Below, one piece after another: positions 55,401 through 62,708 of a stretch of 64,000 bases of DNA. Location: assembly GCA_903929755.1 (NCBI GenBank), contig CAIYVZ010000022.1, positions 17,844 to 81,843 of the forward strand. Reading direction: 5' to 3'. A program made the position numbers and the translations under genes. Source of the stretch: an uncultured Acidobacteriia bacterium. GTDB lineage: Bacteria; Acidobacteriota; Terriglobia; Bryobacterales; Bryobacteraceae. Under the pieces are notes generated by a model that saw nothing but the letters and a program-made list of their open reading frames with translations, searched no databases and was not told the origin of the DNA. Each line of letters opens with the position of its first letter. Position 1 is the stretch's first letter.

Positions 55401-56353
55401 AATGGCACTTCGAAACCGTTGACAATCACCTTCAATACATTCTGAATCTGGCCCATGCCCAGCAGCACTTCCATTCGCGTGAGGTTACCGTCATTCCGGG
55501 AAAACACTACATCGGGGGCATGCCACTGCGTACCGTACACCAGTGGCACAAAGTCGTTGTAGCGGCCCTGATTATCCTGAACTGCCGAGGTGGTGTAGTT
55601 CTTCTGTCCGGAGCCCCGAACCAGAATGGTAGCCGGGACAAACTCGACGCCCCCAAAGCGCGCCGTGGTGCGGCCCGAAGAATCGGTCAGGAACATCCCC
55701 CGGGCTTCGCAATCGCTTCGACCGCCGCTGCAGGAAGTGAACGGGACCGTTCCGTTAAGACTACCTTTGCCGTCACTTTGATCTGGCGAGTAGCCGCAAC
55801 GGTAGAACGGTGAATACTTGCCCCTTGCGGGACCTCCACTGACGGCTTCGGCACGTTGTTGCGCTGTTGCTGGAAAGCGCCAGGGGCACATCCGCTGGAC
55901 GCGTACTTCGGGCACGACAGCACGCAGCATTGACATTCGATTGATCGCACTCAACCGGAAGCTCGCTTCGCCTATCAGCTCCGGTGGATTCATCAGACCG
56001 GTAAATACCGTAACGGGGTCGCTTGAAGGCGCGCCGGTAATGCCATCCACAAAGATTGCCCGGACGGTTAGTCTGGAGCCCTTAAAGCCCGTCTGTTGTT
56101 CCAGTTGCGACAGGTGGGAATCGGCATTCGCTAACTCGAAAGCCAGTCGCGGCGTGCCGCTTGAGGCGGCCTCGGTGGCAACCTGAGATTCGAAAACGTT
56201 GTGGCGCAGTAAACGCGCGCTGTAAGTATGCCCGCCAAACGATAGTGTGCGGCTGCTCCACTTTTCCACGTCGCCGCTCGAGAGGGTGCAATCGAACAGC
56301 AGGACCGGTGCGTCTCCGTTTGTGCCTTCTTTGGTAATCAGTGCGCCTGGCAT
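52454..56353 (-). CDS. Phage tail-tip protein (hub plus receptor-binding region)
   Basis: 1299 residues. The N-terminal ~260 residues resemble the BR0599/DUF2163 or lambda gpL tail-hub group: VLLFDCTLSSGDVEKWSSRTLSFGGHTYSARLL, TVFTGLMNPPEL, then a cysteine cluster (YRCGYSPD, SCSGGRSDCEARG) ending near RFGGVEF. The middle looks like a gpJ-type tail hub. From about residue 690 there are fibronectin-like and beta-rich modules (TTSYYSISAIDSSGGEGPLS; ATGFNVYRGPDPQRLF). It would sit at the tail tip and contact the host cell. Last phage gene in transcription order. Confidence 0.8.
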   Translation of the reverse strand: MPGALITKEGTNGDAPVLLFDCTLSSGDVEKWSSRTLSFGGHTYSARLLRHNVFESQVATEAASSGTPRLAFELANADSHLSQLEQQTGFKGSRLTVRAIFVDGITGAPSSDPVTVFTGLMNPPELIGEASFRLSAINRMSMLRAVVPEVRVQRMCPWRFPATAQQRAEAVSGGPARGKYSPFYRCGYSPDQSDGKGSLNGTVPFTSCSGGRSDCEARGMFLTDSSGRTTARFGGVEFVPATILVRGSGQKNYTTSAVQDNQGRYNDFVPLVYGTQWHAPDVVFSRNDGNLTRMEVLLGMGQIQNVLKVIVNGFEVPLGISGTNMTASGWYNFINTGTREGHQDPNFSDGRGVALGDPYGSMAYLAVVVPNRISDGTSLPNVRVLVQGLRLEQFDLSGTSQGEVFSDNPAWVLLDILRRSGYSLDEIELPSFAQAAAVAGELIPANDPVGGATFIPRFQCNFALKQRRSAGDVIRSLRNSSRIFLVLAPSGKLAARIENTFAQQHATKAEGSNATSTFNGGWPAYEFGPSSIARLSDGSSSVRMSAKQAQDTPNRLSVEFQDSFNQYQQDSLSLSNGDDADLCGQEVAAGYDGVGISSFSQAARCLLLALNRGIAGNRFIEFQTSAKALGLMPGDLITVTYPKENLTRAPFRVIRIIPGDSFRTATIAAQAHDDAWYSDDATTLAGGRGWQATQGAGLPSPVCGTVSNSNGDLQLGIAETEVSASDGSANVELSASFGVPSGTRSLLPSPLVGLVPTVVATGGSLPAATTSYYSISAIDSSGGEGPLSFVIQARTGSGANTWAVAISDISLPPAATGFNVYRGPDPQRLFRIATNHAPANSFTDTGTALLPILPPDPHFDHVNVYWRWEFIPETTASTHGASVVGNAILSMTTDRYKGATLRITRGSGAGQERLIVANDAHNFTLDAALLPAPDATSFFAVSESSWRAGAHGETSPVSVSIPERLGATVQISARAASGKDEEAAYQISPLTRWTIGQSGGLLADSDVPPAPLFGVAAAPSRAGVLELGSVAFLHLVNTRGVIAGTYRFNYYDEVRGAVPLSLSSGVTATATTLALGSAVEVGSLLQMEHEVVRVTSVSGTLATVVRGLHTTTAAAHNTGTQVWILKEKVVIVPFVKNFFGSPVSGDWKSTVELPNCRLATVELFLTNAIGNGPSAFNTYTETIELGLRTFSGGQYTFQVAGYLAIQTNAAPFVIVDTDRSIRDIYGILGAPSTGAGVTLQLNLNGTPWATVQFDPALTTSPSVSGFGLPALHAGDQLSLDVAGVGTTSPGSDLTLIIRL

Positions 56354-56369
56354 TGTAGTTTTCCGTTTC

Positions 56370-57143
56370 TCAGAGTTTCGATATCAGAGTGAATTCACAT
56401 GAGTAGAGGCCAACGCCGGTGGCCGTCATCGCCAGTTCGTCGGAGGCAAAGCTGGTGCGTTCGTAGATGCCGGACGCGTCGGCAGTGGGTCTGTATTGTG
56501 ATGGATATGGGCCGGCTTCAGCCTGTAGTCCCCACACTTCGACGGTGCTCCCCGGAGCCAACTCGAGACTAAAGGAAGCATTGTCTTCGCCCGGAACCGG
56601 GCCGGTCAGAAAGTAACGTTTCCAGCGGGCCGAAATGCTGGCGACGCTCCCAGCCGAACCACGCCGCAGCGTTACGCTGACTGGGCTGGCGGCTCGCAGG
56701 TAAACACTGAAGCAGGTCGCATACTCGCCGGGCAAAGCGAGGGTCTGTGTCAGGCCCTGCGCCCCGCTTGTCAAATTTGTAAGTGAAGCCGCGCTGTTTG
56801 TTCCGTCGGGTCCGGCCACTCCCCCGGTTACCGAGAGCAGCCCGCGTTGCCAATCCGGCCGTGACAAGTCCTCGCTCCAACCCAAAAGATTGGCGCCTGG
56901 ATCTGCAAATGCGAAGGTGCCGAAAGCCCCCCGCGCGATGCGAAAGAAATTACTAATTGCCGTTGCTTCCGCGTCAGAGAGATCATGATACGCCAGGGTC
57001 CATTCGACACGCCCCCCATTCCGGTCCGGCAATGAAATCCGCTCTCCGCTCTCGAAATGATTCGTGATGGCCCGCCAAACAGTGCGGCGGCGCAGTGGCA
57101 ACTGGACCAGCGAGCCAGCCGCACTTTGTGGAAACCAGGTCAT
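56370..57143 (-). CDS. Distal tail protein with added beta domain
   Basis: 257 residues. The first ~85 have WTLAYHDLSDAEATAISNFF and GAFGTFAFADPGANL, a pattern W-x-L, L, E, I, F, G-x-F-x-F-x-DP shared with the next gene upstream and reminiscent of DUF2460 distal-tail proteins. A carbohydrate-binding-like beta domain of about 150 residues follows. Its ATG overlaps the stop of the upstream paralogue (ATGA). Likely a baseplate or tail-tip ring component. Confidence 0.6.
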   Translation of the reverse strand: MTWFPQSAAGSLVQLPLRRRTVWRAITNHFESGERISLPDRNGGRVEWTLAYHDLSDAEATAISNFFRIARGAFGTFAFADPGANLLGWSEDLSRPDWQRGLLSVTGGVAGPDGTNSAASLTNLTSGAQGLTQTLALPGEYATCFSVYLRAASPVSVTLRRGSAGSVASISARWKRYFLTGPVPGEDNASFSLELAPGSTVEVWGLQAEAGPYPSQYRPTADASGIYERTSFASDELAMTATGVGLYSCEFTLISKL

Positions 57144-57493
57144 GACAGCTCCTCAATAACGAACGTTGTTTGGTTGTGCAATTCTCCTGCGATAGTGTTG
57201 CGGATCTCCGGGCCATACAACACACACCGAGGAACCGAAGCGCCCGAAAACGGATCGGTGAAACTGAACGTTCCCTCCACGTTGGCGCTCAGAAAAGTCG
57301 TCAGGATTTCGTTCTCACGGGCGTCCAGAAGGTCCGCCCGCAGGTGCCACTGGCGCAGCGGCGCGGCTCCCATGGAATAGCGCTGAGAACTGCCATCCAG
57401 AAACTCCACTACTCTTGTCTTTCCGAAACAGGTATTCAGCGTTGCCGGATATTGCGTGATTGCGCCGGTCTTGAGAGTTGGAAAGTTTGGCAT
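57140..57493 (-). CDS. Distal tail protein, short paralogue
   Basis: 117 residues: RVVEFLDGSSQRYSM, WHLRADLLDARENEILTTFL and GTFSFTDPFSG mirror the N-terminal region of the 57.1-kb gene downstream, so the two are tandem paralogues. It follows the small tape-measure-like gene by five bases, the position of a distal tail protein in siphovirus and gene-transfer-agent clusters. No assignment beyond tail structure is possible. Confidence 0.6.
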   Translation of the reverse strand: MPNFPTLKTGAITQYPATLNTCFGKTRVVEFLDGSSQRYSMGAAPLRQWHLRADLLDARENEILTTFLSANVEGTFSFTDPFSGASVPRCVLYGPEIRNTIAGELHNQTTFVIEELS

Positions 57494-57498
57494 AGTGG

Positions 57499-58116
57499 TT
57501 ATAAGTCGGAGATCACTCCGTTGATCGGGTGGTTATTGAGCATCGCTTCGCGAACTGCGTTGGCGATGTCGGTGCTGTGGTCCATGAAAGAGCGGCTGTC
57601 CATCGCGCTCACGTTGACCGTAATCTGGGGCGTCAGAGCTGCCTGGCTTTGTGCTGATGCCGAGGGCGATGCCTGGGGTTGGCCTGACGCGGCAGGAGGT
57701 GCATTACCGCGCAGCACCGCATCAATGCCGACTGGTGGAGGCGGGGTATAGACCGGGAGCGGCTGCGGTTGGGACGCGTGACTCCCAAATAGCCCCAGCA
57801 AACCGGAAACAATCGGGGATAACAGCCCCAACCCTCCGCCCAGTGCATGCGAAGCAGTACTCCCGATCACGGACGCCGCAGATTTTCCACCGCCATTCTG
57901 GTTTGTCTGCAAGGCTTGTGTATTTGCCGTGATCAAGTCCGCTTGCTGCTGATAGACCTCACGCAGGCGTGCAATTTCGCTTGCCGCTTCCGACAGCGCG
58001 GGCGACAGGCTTGAACCTCCCACCGTCGCATCCAGTACGCCAGGCGACGGCCGTTGGCTGGCAGCTCGCCCGCGTGGTGCAATCGCCCGAAACACTTCTT
58101 CAATCCGTTGTGCCAT
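57499..58116 (-). CDS. Very short tape-measure-like protein
   Basis: 205 residues where a tape-measure gene is expected, between the tail chaperone and the distal tail proteins. An N-terminal coiled-coil-prone part (SEAASEIARLREVYQQQADLITANTQAL), a central hydrophobic Gly/Leu segment (GGGLGLLSPIVSGLLGLFG, about 92-110), a Pro/Gln linker, and a C-terminus ITVNVSAMDSRSFMDHSTDIANAVREAMLNNHPIN. The last resembles C-termini of larger tape measures. At 1.5 angstrom per residue it allows a tail of 31 nm at most. Comparable small proteins occur in gene transfer agents. Start overlaps the preceding gene by 17 bases. Confidence 0.6.
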   Translation of the reverse strand: MAQRIEEVFRAIAPRGRAASQRPSPGVLDATVGGSSLSPALSEAASEIARLREVYQQQADLITANTQALQTNQNGGGKSAASVIGSTASHALGGGLGLLSPIVSGLLGLFGSHASQPQPLPVYTPPPPVGIDAVLRGNAPPAASGQPQASPSASAQSQAALTPQITVNVSAMDSRSFMDHSTDIANAVREAMLNNHPINGVISDL

Positions 58117-58450
58117 TTCGTTCCTCTCGCTCCACTTGCTCCCGCAGTATTAAGAACGCGTCCGCAGTTCGCGCCGGCAGATCGACGGTAGGGGGGATGC
58201 CGAGGGCGCGGCTGACGAAAAATTCCTCCAGCATTGACAGGCTTTCGCCCGTCACGAAGGATTTTGGACACTCGGCCAAATGCGTCTGCCCGCGCCCCCA
58301 GACAATGCGCGGTTCACCTCGCAGCGCCGCAGGCAGGAACCCGCAGCGTCGCTTCTTATCCATGCCGTGCCGTCGGCAACTCCCGCAATCCCACCCGGCA
58401 CGGCCCGCGGCATCCCGCTGAGCAACATGAAAATGGAAAGCGACGATCAG
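58100..58450 (-). CDS. Tail-assembly chaperone, -1 frameshift extension (T part of GT)
   Basis: A 116-codon open frame entered from the chaperone gene by a -1 shift at 58450-58456. It first reads LIVAFHFHVAQRDAAGRAGW, then DCGSCRRHG, and continues through MDKKRRCGFL to the stop at 58100. The DCGSC pair and a later Cys (RRCGF) resemble small Cys motifs in some GT proteins. An internal ATG at 58363 could give an 87-residue independent product, but lacks a convincing ribosome site. The fusion product would have about 241 residues and recruit tail-tube protein to the tape measure. Confidence 0.7.
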   Translation of the reverse strand: MIVAFHFHVAQRDAAGRAGWDCGSCRRHGMDKKRRCGFLPAALRGEPRIVWGRGQTHLAECPKSFVTGESLSMLEEFFVSRALGIPPTVDLPARTADAFLILREQVEREERNGTTD

Positions 58451-58824
58451 TTTTTTCTTTCTGTCTCGTTGAGCCCCGACTCGGCTTTCACTGCAGCCAG
58501 TGCTTCACGAAACAGATCTTCAGGACCCGCCTCAATCAGACTTCTCGTGGTGGCAGGGTTGGCGTCGAAGGTGATTCCCCGAATCTCTTCGACACCCCAC
58601 TCCACGTAGAGACGGTCAATCTCCGCCCCCAGAAGGCTGGCATCCATTCGGTCTTTAGCCGCTTCGCCAGCATCCAGAAATTCTGCTCTTGCGGCAAGAT
58701 CGCGAATGCGTCGCATTAGCTCCAGCCTTCGGCCGAAAGTCATCCGCGCTACAACGATCTCAACTCCCGGCCAGGTTTCGGATGGCACCACCGTGTTGCT
58801 CGACCAGTTTTTTGACATCGTCAT
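58447..58824 (-). CDS. Tail-assembly chaperone (G part)
   Basis: 125 residues, between the tail tube and the tape-measure-like gene, as gene G is in lambda. VEIVVARMTFGRRLELMRRIRDLAARAEFLDAG and VEWGVEEIRGITFDANPATTRSLIEAGPEDL resemble helical tail-chaperone proteins. Its start (ATGACGATG; second Met possible) overlaps the tail-tube stop as TAATG. It ends ETERKN at the slippery site, so a fraction of ribosomes should continue into the overlapping -1 frame. Confidence 0.72.
   Translation of the reverse strand: MTMSKNWSSNTVVPSETWPGVEIVVARMTFGRRLELMRRIRDLAARAEFLDAGEAAKDRMDASLLGAEIDRLYVEWGVEEIRGITFDANPATTRSLIEAGPEDLFREALAAVKAESGLNETERKN
58450..58456 (-). promoter_or_regulatory. -1 programmed ribosomal frameshift slippery heptamer
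   Basis: On the minus strand the zero frame ends AGA-AAA-AAC-TGA, which is the heptamer A-AAA-AAC in the correct phase, immediately before the stop. After a -1 slip the next codon is CTG and the frame stays open for 116 codons. The placement directly before the stop, and between tail tube and tape measure, matches the conserved G/GT design of tailed phages. A stem GCCGTGCC/GGCACGGC lies about 45 bases downstream, farther than usual stimulators. Confidence 0.75.
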
Positions 58825-59993
58825 TACCCGAAAGCCACAATGATTTCGTCATCCGCCGTGCCCTGTGCCCGCGTCTCGCGAAACTTCCACCGAAGACGCT
58901 TTTCCGTGTCGTCAAACTCCGGAACATCCGGCACCAGGCTCTTCATATGCAGCCCCATCAACTGCCCCGCTGTATGGCCGAGCTGGAACATCATGCTGAC
59001 CGGTGAATGCTGCCGTGCAGCCTGGTAGAGCGCGGTCGTCGCATTATCATCCTGGCCGAACAACTCCAGGCTGACGATCACTTCACGATTGCCCGGTGTG
59101 ATCGCCCGGGGGAGGATTGACCCGTATTCGTAATGCCGGGGCTCGATATTGTTGCGCAATTCAATGGATGCCGATGACACAGTGAACATCCTCTGCGGCA
59201 GAACTCCCAGCCACACCTGACCAAGGTTGCCGGGAACCGGCGAGTAAATATGCGATCCCAACGCGGGTTCGGCAGGGAATTCCGTTAAGCCTCCCTGACC
59301 CGCCTCGTACGAGGTGCTGTCGATCAGATCCTGGCCGATTCCCTTGAAATCGAATTCATGGAAATCTCCGTTCAGCTTTACCTGTAACCGGTCAACAGCG
59401 ACACCATGGATTACACGCTGAACCGCGGAGACCGGATCCCAGTAATCAAAAAGACTCAGGCTGGGTAGTTCGGCGTCCGGCGTATAAGTCGCGGTTGGTG
59501 ACAGCTGAACTCCGACGGGCGGCGCCACGGAGAATGGAGCATTGATCAGGGCCGTTGTTGGATCCACCACCGCGGTAACGAATCGAATCTCTCCGCCCGA
59601 CGCAACCGCCTGGCCCGGCACAAGGTTATGGGCCGTTGTGAACTTGAGGCTGGATTCGTCAGTGCCTATCCCAATAGTCGCCCCCGCCCATAACTCGCCG
59701 TCCCCCCCCAGCGCCGCTTCAAAGAGCGGTCCGTGCGGCGGAAGCACGCCGGGATCCGCCCAGTCACGCATGTACGAGGTGAGCCCGAACGAAGTGTAGC
59801 GTCGCAAGCCGGCAGGGGCGCCGGTCCAGGTTCTGCTGCCGGTCTTATCGCGGCGCTGGCTCTTCTCCCGTTGCTGCTGGACCGTAAGCCCAACTGCAGG
59901 AATTCGATGCTCCGCCGTAACTAGCGGTACCTTACCGTAGGTGGCCTCTCGGGCACAGTACCAGCGGTTCGCGTTCGATGAAATATATGCCAT
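58824..59993 (-). CDS. Major tail (tube) protein
   Basis: 389 residues from ATG 59993 (MAYISSNANRWYCAREATYG); the open frame further upstream overlaps the tail-terminator stop region and was not used. RYTSFGLTSYMRDWADPGVLPPHGPLFEAALGG, VQRVIHGVAVDRLQVKLNGDFHEFDFKGIGQDL and NREVIVSLELFGQDDNATTALYQAARQ fit tail-tube proteins, which alternate beta strands and form stacked rings. Position between tail terminator and chaperone agrees. Confidence 0.75.
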   Translation of the reverse strand: MAYISSNANRWYCAREATYGKVPLVTAEHRIPAVGLTVQQQREKSQRRDKTGSRTWTGAPAGLRRYTSFGLTSYMRDWADPGVLPPHGPLFEAALGGDGELWAGATIGIGTDESSLKFTTAHNLVPGQAVASGGEIRFVTAVVDPTTALINAPFSVAPPVGVQLSPTATYTPDAELPSLSLFDYWDPVSAVQRVIHGVAVDRLQVKLNGDFHEFDFKGIGQDLIDSTSYEAGQGGLTEFPAEPALGSHIYSPVPGNLGQVWLGVLPQRMFTVSSASIELRNNIEPRHYEYGSILPRAITPGNREVIVSLELFGQDDNATTALYQAARQHSPVSMMFQLGHTAGQLMGLHMKSLVPDVPEFDDTEKRLRWKFRETRAQGTADDEIIVAFG

Positions 59994-59997
59994 CTGT

Positions 59998-60492
59998 TTA
60001 CTTACTGACCTCCACGTCGAAACTGACTTTTGCTCTCTGCAGCAGATTCTTGCCGCCACGCACAACTGGCTCGTAGCTCACCTCGTAACCACCCGGATAG
60101 AACGAACCAGAACCCCAATCGCCTCGTGAGTCATCCAGCAACGCACAGACAGCATCCACGTAAACCTGTGTATGCGTTTCGAGGCCATCCAGCTTGTCTT
60201 GTGAATGGCGAACCTCCACCACCAGATGTGCCTTGCCGGAAAAGCGCCGAAACTTTTCCTTCATGGAGTTAGCCAGCTTGTCGCAGTAAACCAGCAGCGC
60301 CGGATAGCTGGCGCTCCCCAGCTTCTCGCTGACGTCCACACTGATGTTATGGGCGGCCATTGACCGGATACCGATCGCCGCCAGATGCGGGTCCGCAGTG
60401 ACAATGGCCGCCACACGTGCGCTCACGCCATCGTTCTGCGCCTGCATTTTCTTGAGAGTCGTACTCGTGATCTGTCCGGTAATTCCTGCCAT
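59998..60492 (-). CDS. Probable tail terminator/completion protein
   Basis: 164 residues. AIGIRSMAAHNISVDVSEKLGSASYPALLVYCDKLANSMKEKFRRFSGKAHLVVEVR and VYVDAVCALLDDSRGDWG look like a small alpha/beta protein of the tail-terminator/minor tail group. It is directly upstream of the tail-tube gene, where the terminator normally lies. The call is made on position and size more than on clear sequence similarity. Confidence 0.55.
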   Translation of the reverse strand: MAGITGQITSTTLKKMQAQNDGVSARVAAIVTADPHLAAIGIRSMAAHNISVDVSEKLGSASYPALLVYCDKLANSMKEKFRRFSGKAHLVVEVRHSQDKLDGLETHTQVYVDAVCALLDDSRGDWGSGSFYPGGYEVSYEPVVRGGKNLLQRAKVSFDVEVSK

Positions 60493-60528
60493 GGTGTTAT
60501 CCTGGTCGCTCTTGAGCGTTACTGAAAG

Positions 60529-61302
60529 TTACCCGCGAAGAAGAGTTCTGCGCAGGGGACGGATGAAATCGGGAGCCTGCCCGTTTCCAGGTTGCCGGGT
60601 TGAAGCAGCGTTCCCCGGGATGTAGGTAAAGCTCGACGTAACAGGCAGCGGGATGTCATTCCTCTGCGTCAGGGTGCCCAGTGTTGTCCCCACGTAGACG
60701 TTGTACCCCGTCGCGTTCGTCGGGGCTGCGCCTGCCGTGACTACCATGATCTGGCCATCCGGAACATCAAGTGAGCTAATCTCTGAAGCCGCGCCTTCCT
60801 GGCCAGCCGCATTGATCCACGCCACTGCTGCGTAGAACGAGCCCCCGCGCTGCGGTCCCGCGAAGGTTGTCAACGCGGGTGGCGCTGCTTTCTTCAACGG
60901 GTCGGTAACCAGCGCGAGACCACCTGCCACAAAGCGTTCGTACGCGTCACGCGACTGCTTTGCGTATTCGTCCCAGCGCACTCTGTACCTCTCGGCAAGA
61001 TCCGCAAACCACGCGTCCCGATACACCAGCGCCAGAGCCTGCATCCGTTCCCAATGCCGGATTGAATCGCTGACAACCACCTGCTCCAGCCGATATCCCG
61101 TAACGCTGCCCGCTACAAATAACCGGTCAGGTGAACGAAACCGGTCCAGCCAAAGCTGAATGTCGGATGCAAGTGAATCGTGTGCCAGTTCCAGCTTGCT
61201 TGTCACATTGATCGAGTGCGAAGCCGCAGCGTCCAGCAGGCCCCCATCAACCTGCGCCAGATCCCCCGCAGTAGATACTGGTCCATCAACAAAGAGCGCC
61301 AT
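60529..61302 (-). CDS. Head-tail region protein with fibronectin-like domain
   Basis: 257 residues. The first ~130 are helical with many charged residues (LASDIQLWLDRFRSPDRLF, RVRWDEYAKQSRDAYERFVAGG), as in head-tail adaptors. Then FAGPQRGGSFYAAVAWINAAGQEGAASE to ATGYNVYVGTTLGTL forms a fibronectin/Ig-like module of the same type seen in the tail-tip protein. No firm function; connector or decoration is likely from position. Confidence 0.5.
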   Translation of the reverse strand: MALFVDGPVSTAGDLAQVDGGLLDAAASHSINVTSKLELAHDSLASDIQLWLDRFRSPDRLFVAGSVTGYRLEQVVVSDSIRHWERMQALALVYRDAWFADLAERYRVRWDEYAKQSRDAYERFVAGGLALVTDPLKKAAPPALTTFAGPQRGGSFYAAVAWINAAGQEGAASEISSLDVPDGQIMVVTAGAAPTNATGYNVYVGTTLGTLTQRNDIPLPVTSSFTYIPGNAASTRQPGNGQAPDFIRPLRRTLLRG

Positions 61303-61304
61303 CG

Positions 61305-61616
61305 CTAGCTCCGGTCCTTGCCCTTCCGAAAGTCCGACGCGGGAATCACCATCACGCGCATGCGCCGCGCTTCATCTTCCTGCTCGATACGCGTCCGCCG
61401 ATCTTCGCTGTCCTGGTGGAAGAGGGCGGTCTCTTCGGGCGAAGCGGCACGAGCCCGCAGGTCGTTGATCATCTTTGCCGCAACGTAGCGCGGAACTTCG
61501 GATGCGACCCCGGCTTTTCCGCCTTCCGACGTTGCAAGACTCACCACCACGATGAAGTCTCCCTGAAGAGTGGCTTCCACGGCGCGGATATTGGCGTAAT
61601 ACGTTTTCAGATCCAT
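61305..61616 (-). CDS. Small phage protein of unknown function
   Basis: 103 residues: MDLKTYYANIRAVEATLQGDFIVVVS then a helical, charged C-terminal half (INDLRARAASPEETALFHQDSEDRRTRIEQEDEARRMRVMVI). No family recognised. It lies between the coat protein and a putative connector, two bases before the next gene, so it may be a head completion or decoration protein. Confidence 0.6.
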   Translation of the reverse strand: MDLKTYYANIRAVEATLQGDFIVVVSLATSEGGKAGVASEVPRYVAAKMINDLRARAASPEETALFHQDSEDRRTRIEQEDEARRMRVMVIPASDFRKGKDRS

Positions 61617-61650
61617 CTGTTTTCTCTTTCCTGACTCAAGAAACGAAGAA

Positions 61651-61694
61651 GGGCCGCCGCCCCCGCCGCATGATGCGGAGCAGACCGGCGGCCC
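61651..61694 (-). terminator. Hairpin downstream of the coat-protein gene
   Basis: GGGCCGCCG and CGGCGGCCC pair over nine bases, with an inner CCGCAT/ATGCGG helix in the loop. On the minus strand the stem is followed by TTCTTCGTTTCTTG. Located about 15 bases after the coat-protein stop. Probably a partial terminator that keeps coat mRNA more abundant than downstream tail mRNA. Confidence 0.6.
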
Positions 61695-61708
61695 GTGGCA
61701 TCAACTGA

Positions 61709-62620
61709 CTAGCTGTTCACCTGAACGGCATGGTTGTTGCGGAGCACTGCGCACCCGTAGAGCACGTCAACCGTGAACTGCTGAGACAGCGTGTTCGGCT
61801 GGTAGCTCATCGTCACGCGCATACCGAAGTTACCCAACTCGGCATACTCGGCAATGGCGCCGGTACCGGGCAGAGGCTGCGGCAGCCGACGGATTACAAG
61901 TCCGATAGCGTCCTTCGCAAACGCCAGGTTGTGTGTCGCAACAGGAGCACTGCCGGTCTTCGGAACATACTGCGAACGGAAGACGAAGAAGTCTTTAATC
62001 TTACCGATGCTGCCATCGATCAGAGTCTTCAGACCAGCATCGCCAGCCGTGTGGAATTCGCTGAAACGGGGAATCTGCCGCATCTGCGAGTAGGTGTTGC
62101 TATCGACCACCAGATACTTCGGCTGGCTGGAAGGAACCTTCGCCTGGAACAGCGAGGTCTCCGCCTGGTCAAGCAGGGCTTCGGTGATCGACGTACCAGC
62201 CGTCCCGAGGGGACTGTTGGAAGTGAAGCCCGCATACAGGTTCAAAAGATCACTCTCGATCTTCTCCGCGATAGCAATCACCGCGGGCTGCATGTAAATC
62301 TTCAACAGGTCCGGCACCGCGAGAACCTTGGTGACGTCCGGGATCTGGAAGGTGGCTTCGGCGTGGGTGTTCAGCACGATCGTTGCATTGCCCATACTGG
62401 GGTTCTGCGCGGAGACCGTACCGCCCTCGGCGAGGTTGTTGGCGACAAGCTGGGGCGCGATCGGAATATTGACCGTGTCACCCGCCTGAGCCAAAGTCGG
62501 TTCGTAATCGCGATTGACAAGGTTCCCCATCACGAGGTTCCCCACCAGGGCGCCCAGAGCGTCCGCCGCTACAAGCTTCACGATCGCGTTTGCCACGTTT
62601 GCTGACGTAATTGCTGGCAT
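61709..62620 (-). CDS. Major capsid (coat) protein, P22 gp5-like
   Basis: 303 residues from ATG 62620 (MPAITSANVANAIVKL); an upstream open frame of 45 codons runs through the terminator at 62684-62708 and is not used. LVNRDYEPTLAQAGDTVNIP, LLKIYMQPAVIAIAEKIESDLLNLYAGF, YLVVDSNTYSQMRQIPRF and the C-terminal VTMSYQPNTLSQQFTVDVLYGCAV are typical of P22-type coat proteins with the HK97 fold. It follows a scaffold gene, consistent with scaffold-assisted assembly. Confidence 0.85.
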   Translation of the reverse strand: MPAITSANVANAIVKLVAADALGALVGNLVMGNLVNRDYEPTLAQAGDTVNIPIAPQLVANNLAEGGTVSAQNPSMGNATIVLNTHAEATFQIPDVTKVLAVPDLLKIYMQPAVIAIAEKIESDLLNLYAGFTSNSPLGTAGTSITEALLDQAETSLFQAKVPSSQPKYLVVDSNTYSQMRQIPRFSEFHTAGDAGLKTLIDGSIGKIKDFFVFRSQYVPKTGSAPVATHNLAFAKDAIGLVIRRLPQPLPGTGAIAEYAELGNFGMRVTMSYQPNTLSQQFTVDVLYGCAVLRNNHAVQVNS

Positions 62621-62683
62621 TGTTTTGTCCTTTTTGTTCTTCTTGACTCGAGGAATCCCCTCGCGCCATTTGTCGGCCCATAG

Positions 62684-62708
62684 AAAAAGGGGAGCGTCTC
62701 CGCTCCCC
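62684..62708 (-). terminator. Rho-independent terminator between scaffold and coat genes
   Basis: On the minus strand the stem GGGGAGCG/CGCTCCCC (8 bp, loop of four) is directly followed by TTTTTCTATGG. The form is textbook, yet it lies upstream of the coat gene in the direction of transcription. The coat gene must then have its own promoter in the ~60 bases left or depend on read-through. Confidence 0.75.

Noticed and set aside
58364..58404. Stem GCCGTGCC/GGCACGGC as stimulator of the frameshift
   Set aside because: It starts about 45 bases after the slippery site, whereas known stimulators lie within roughly 5-9 bases. Kept only as a side note.
58807..58813. A second A-AAA-AAC heptamer, in frame, at codons 4-6 of the tail chaperone
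   Set aside because: A -1 shift there leads to a stop after about 15 codons. Only the copy at the gene's end opens into a long frame.
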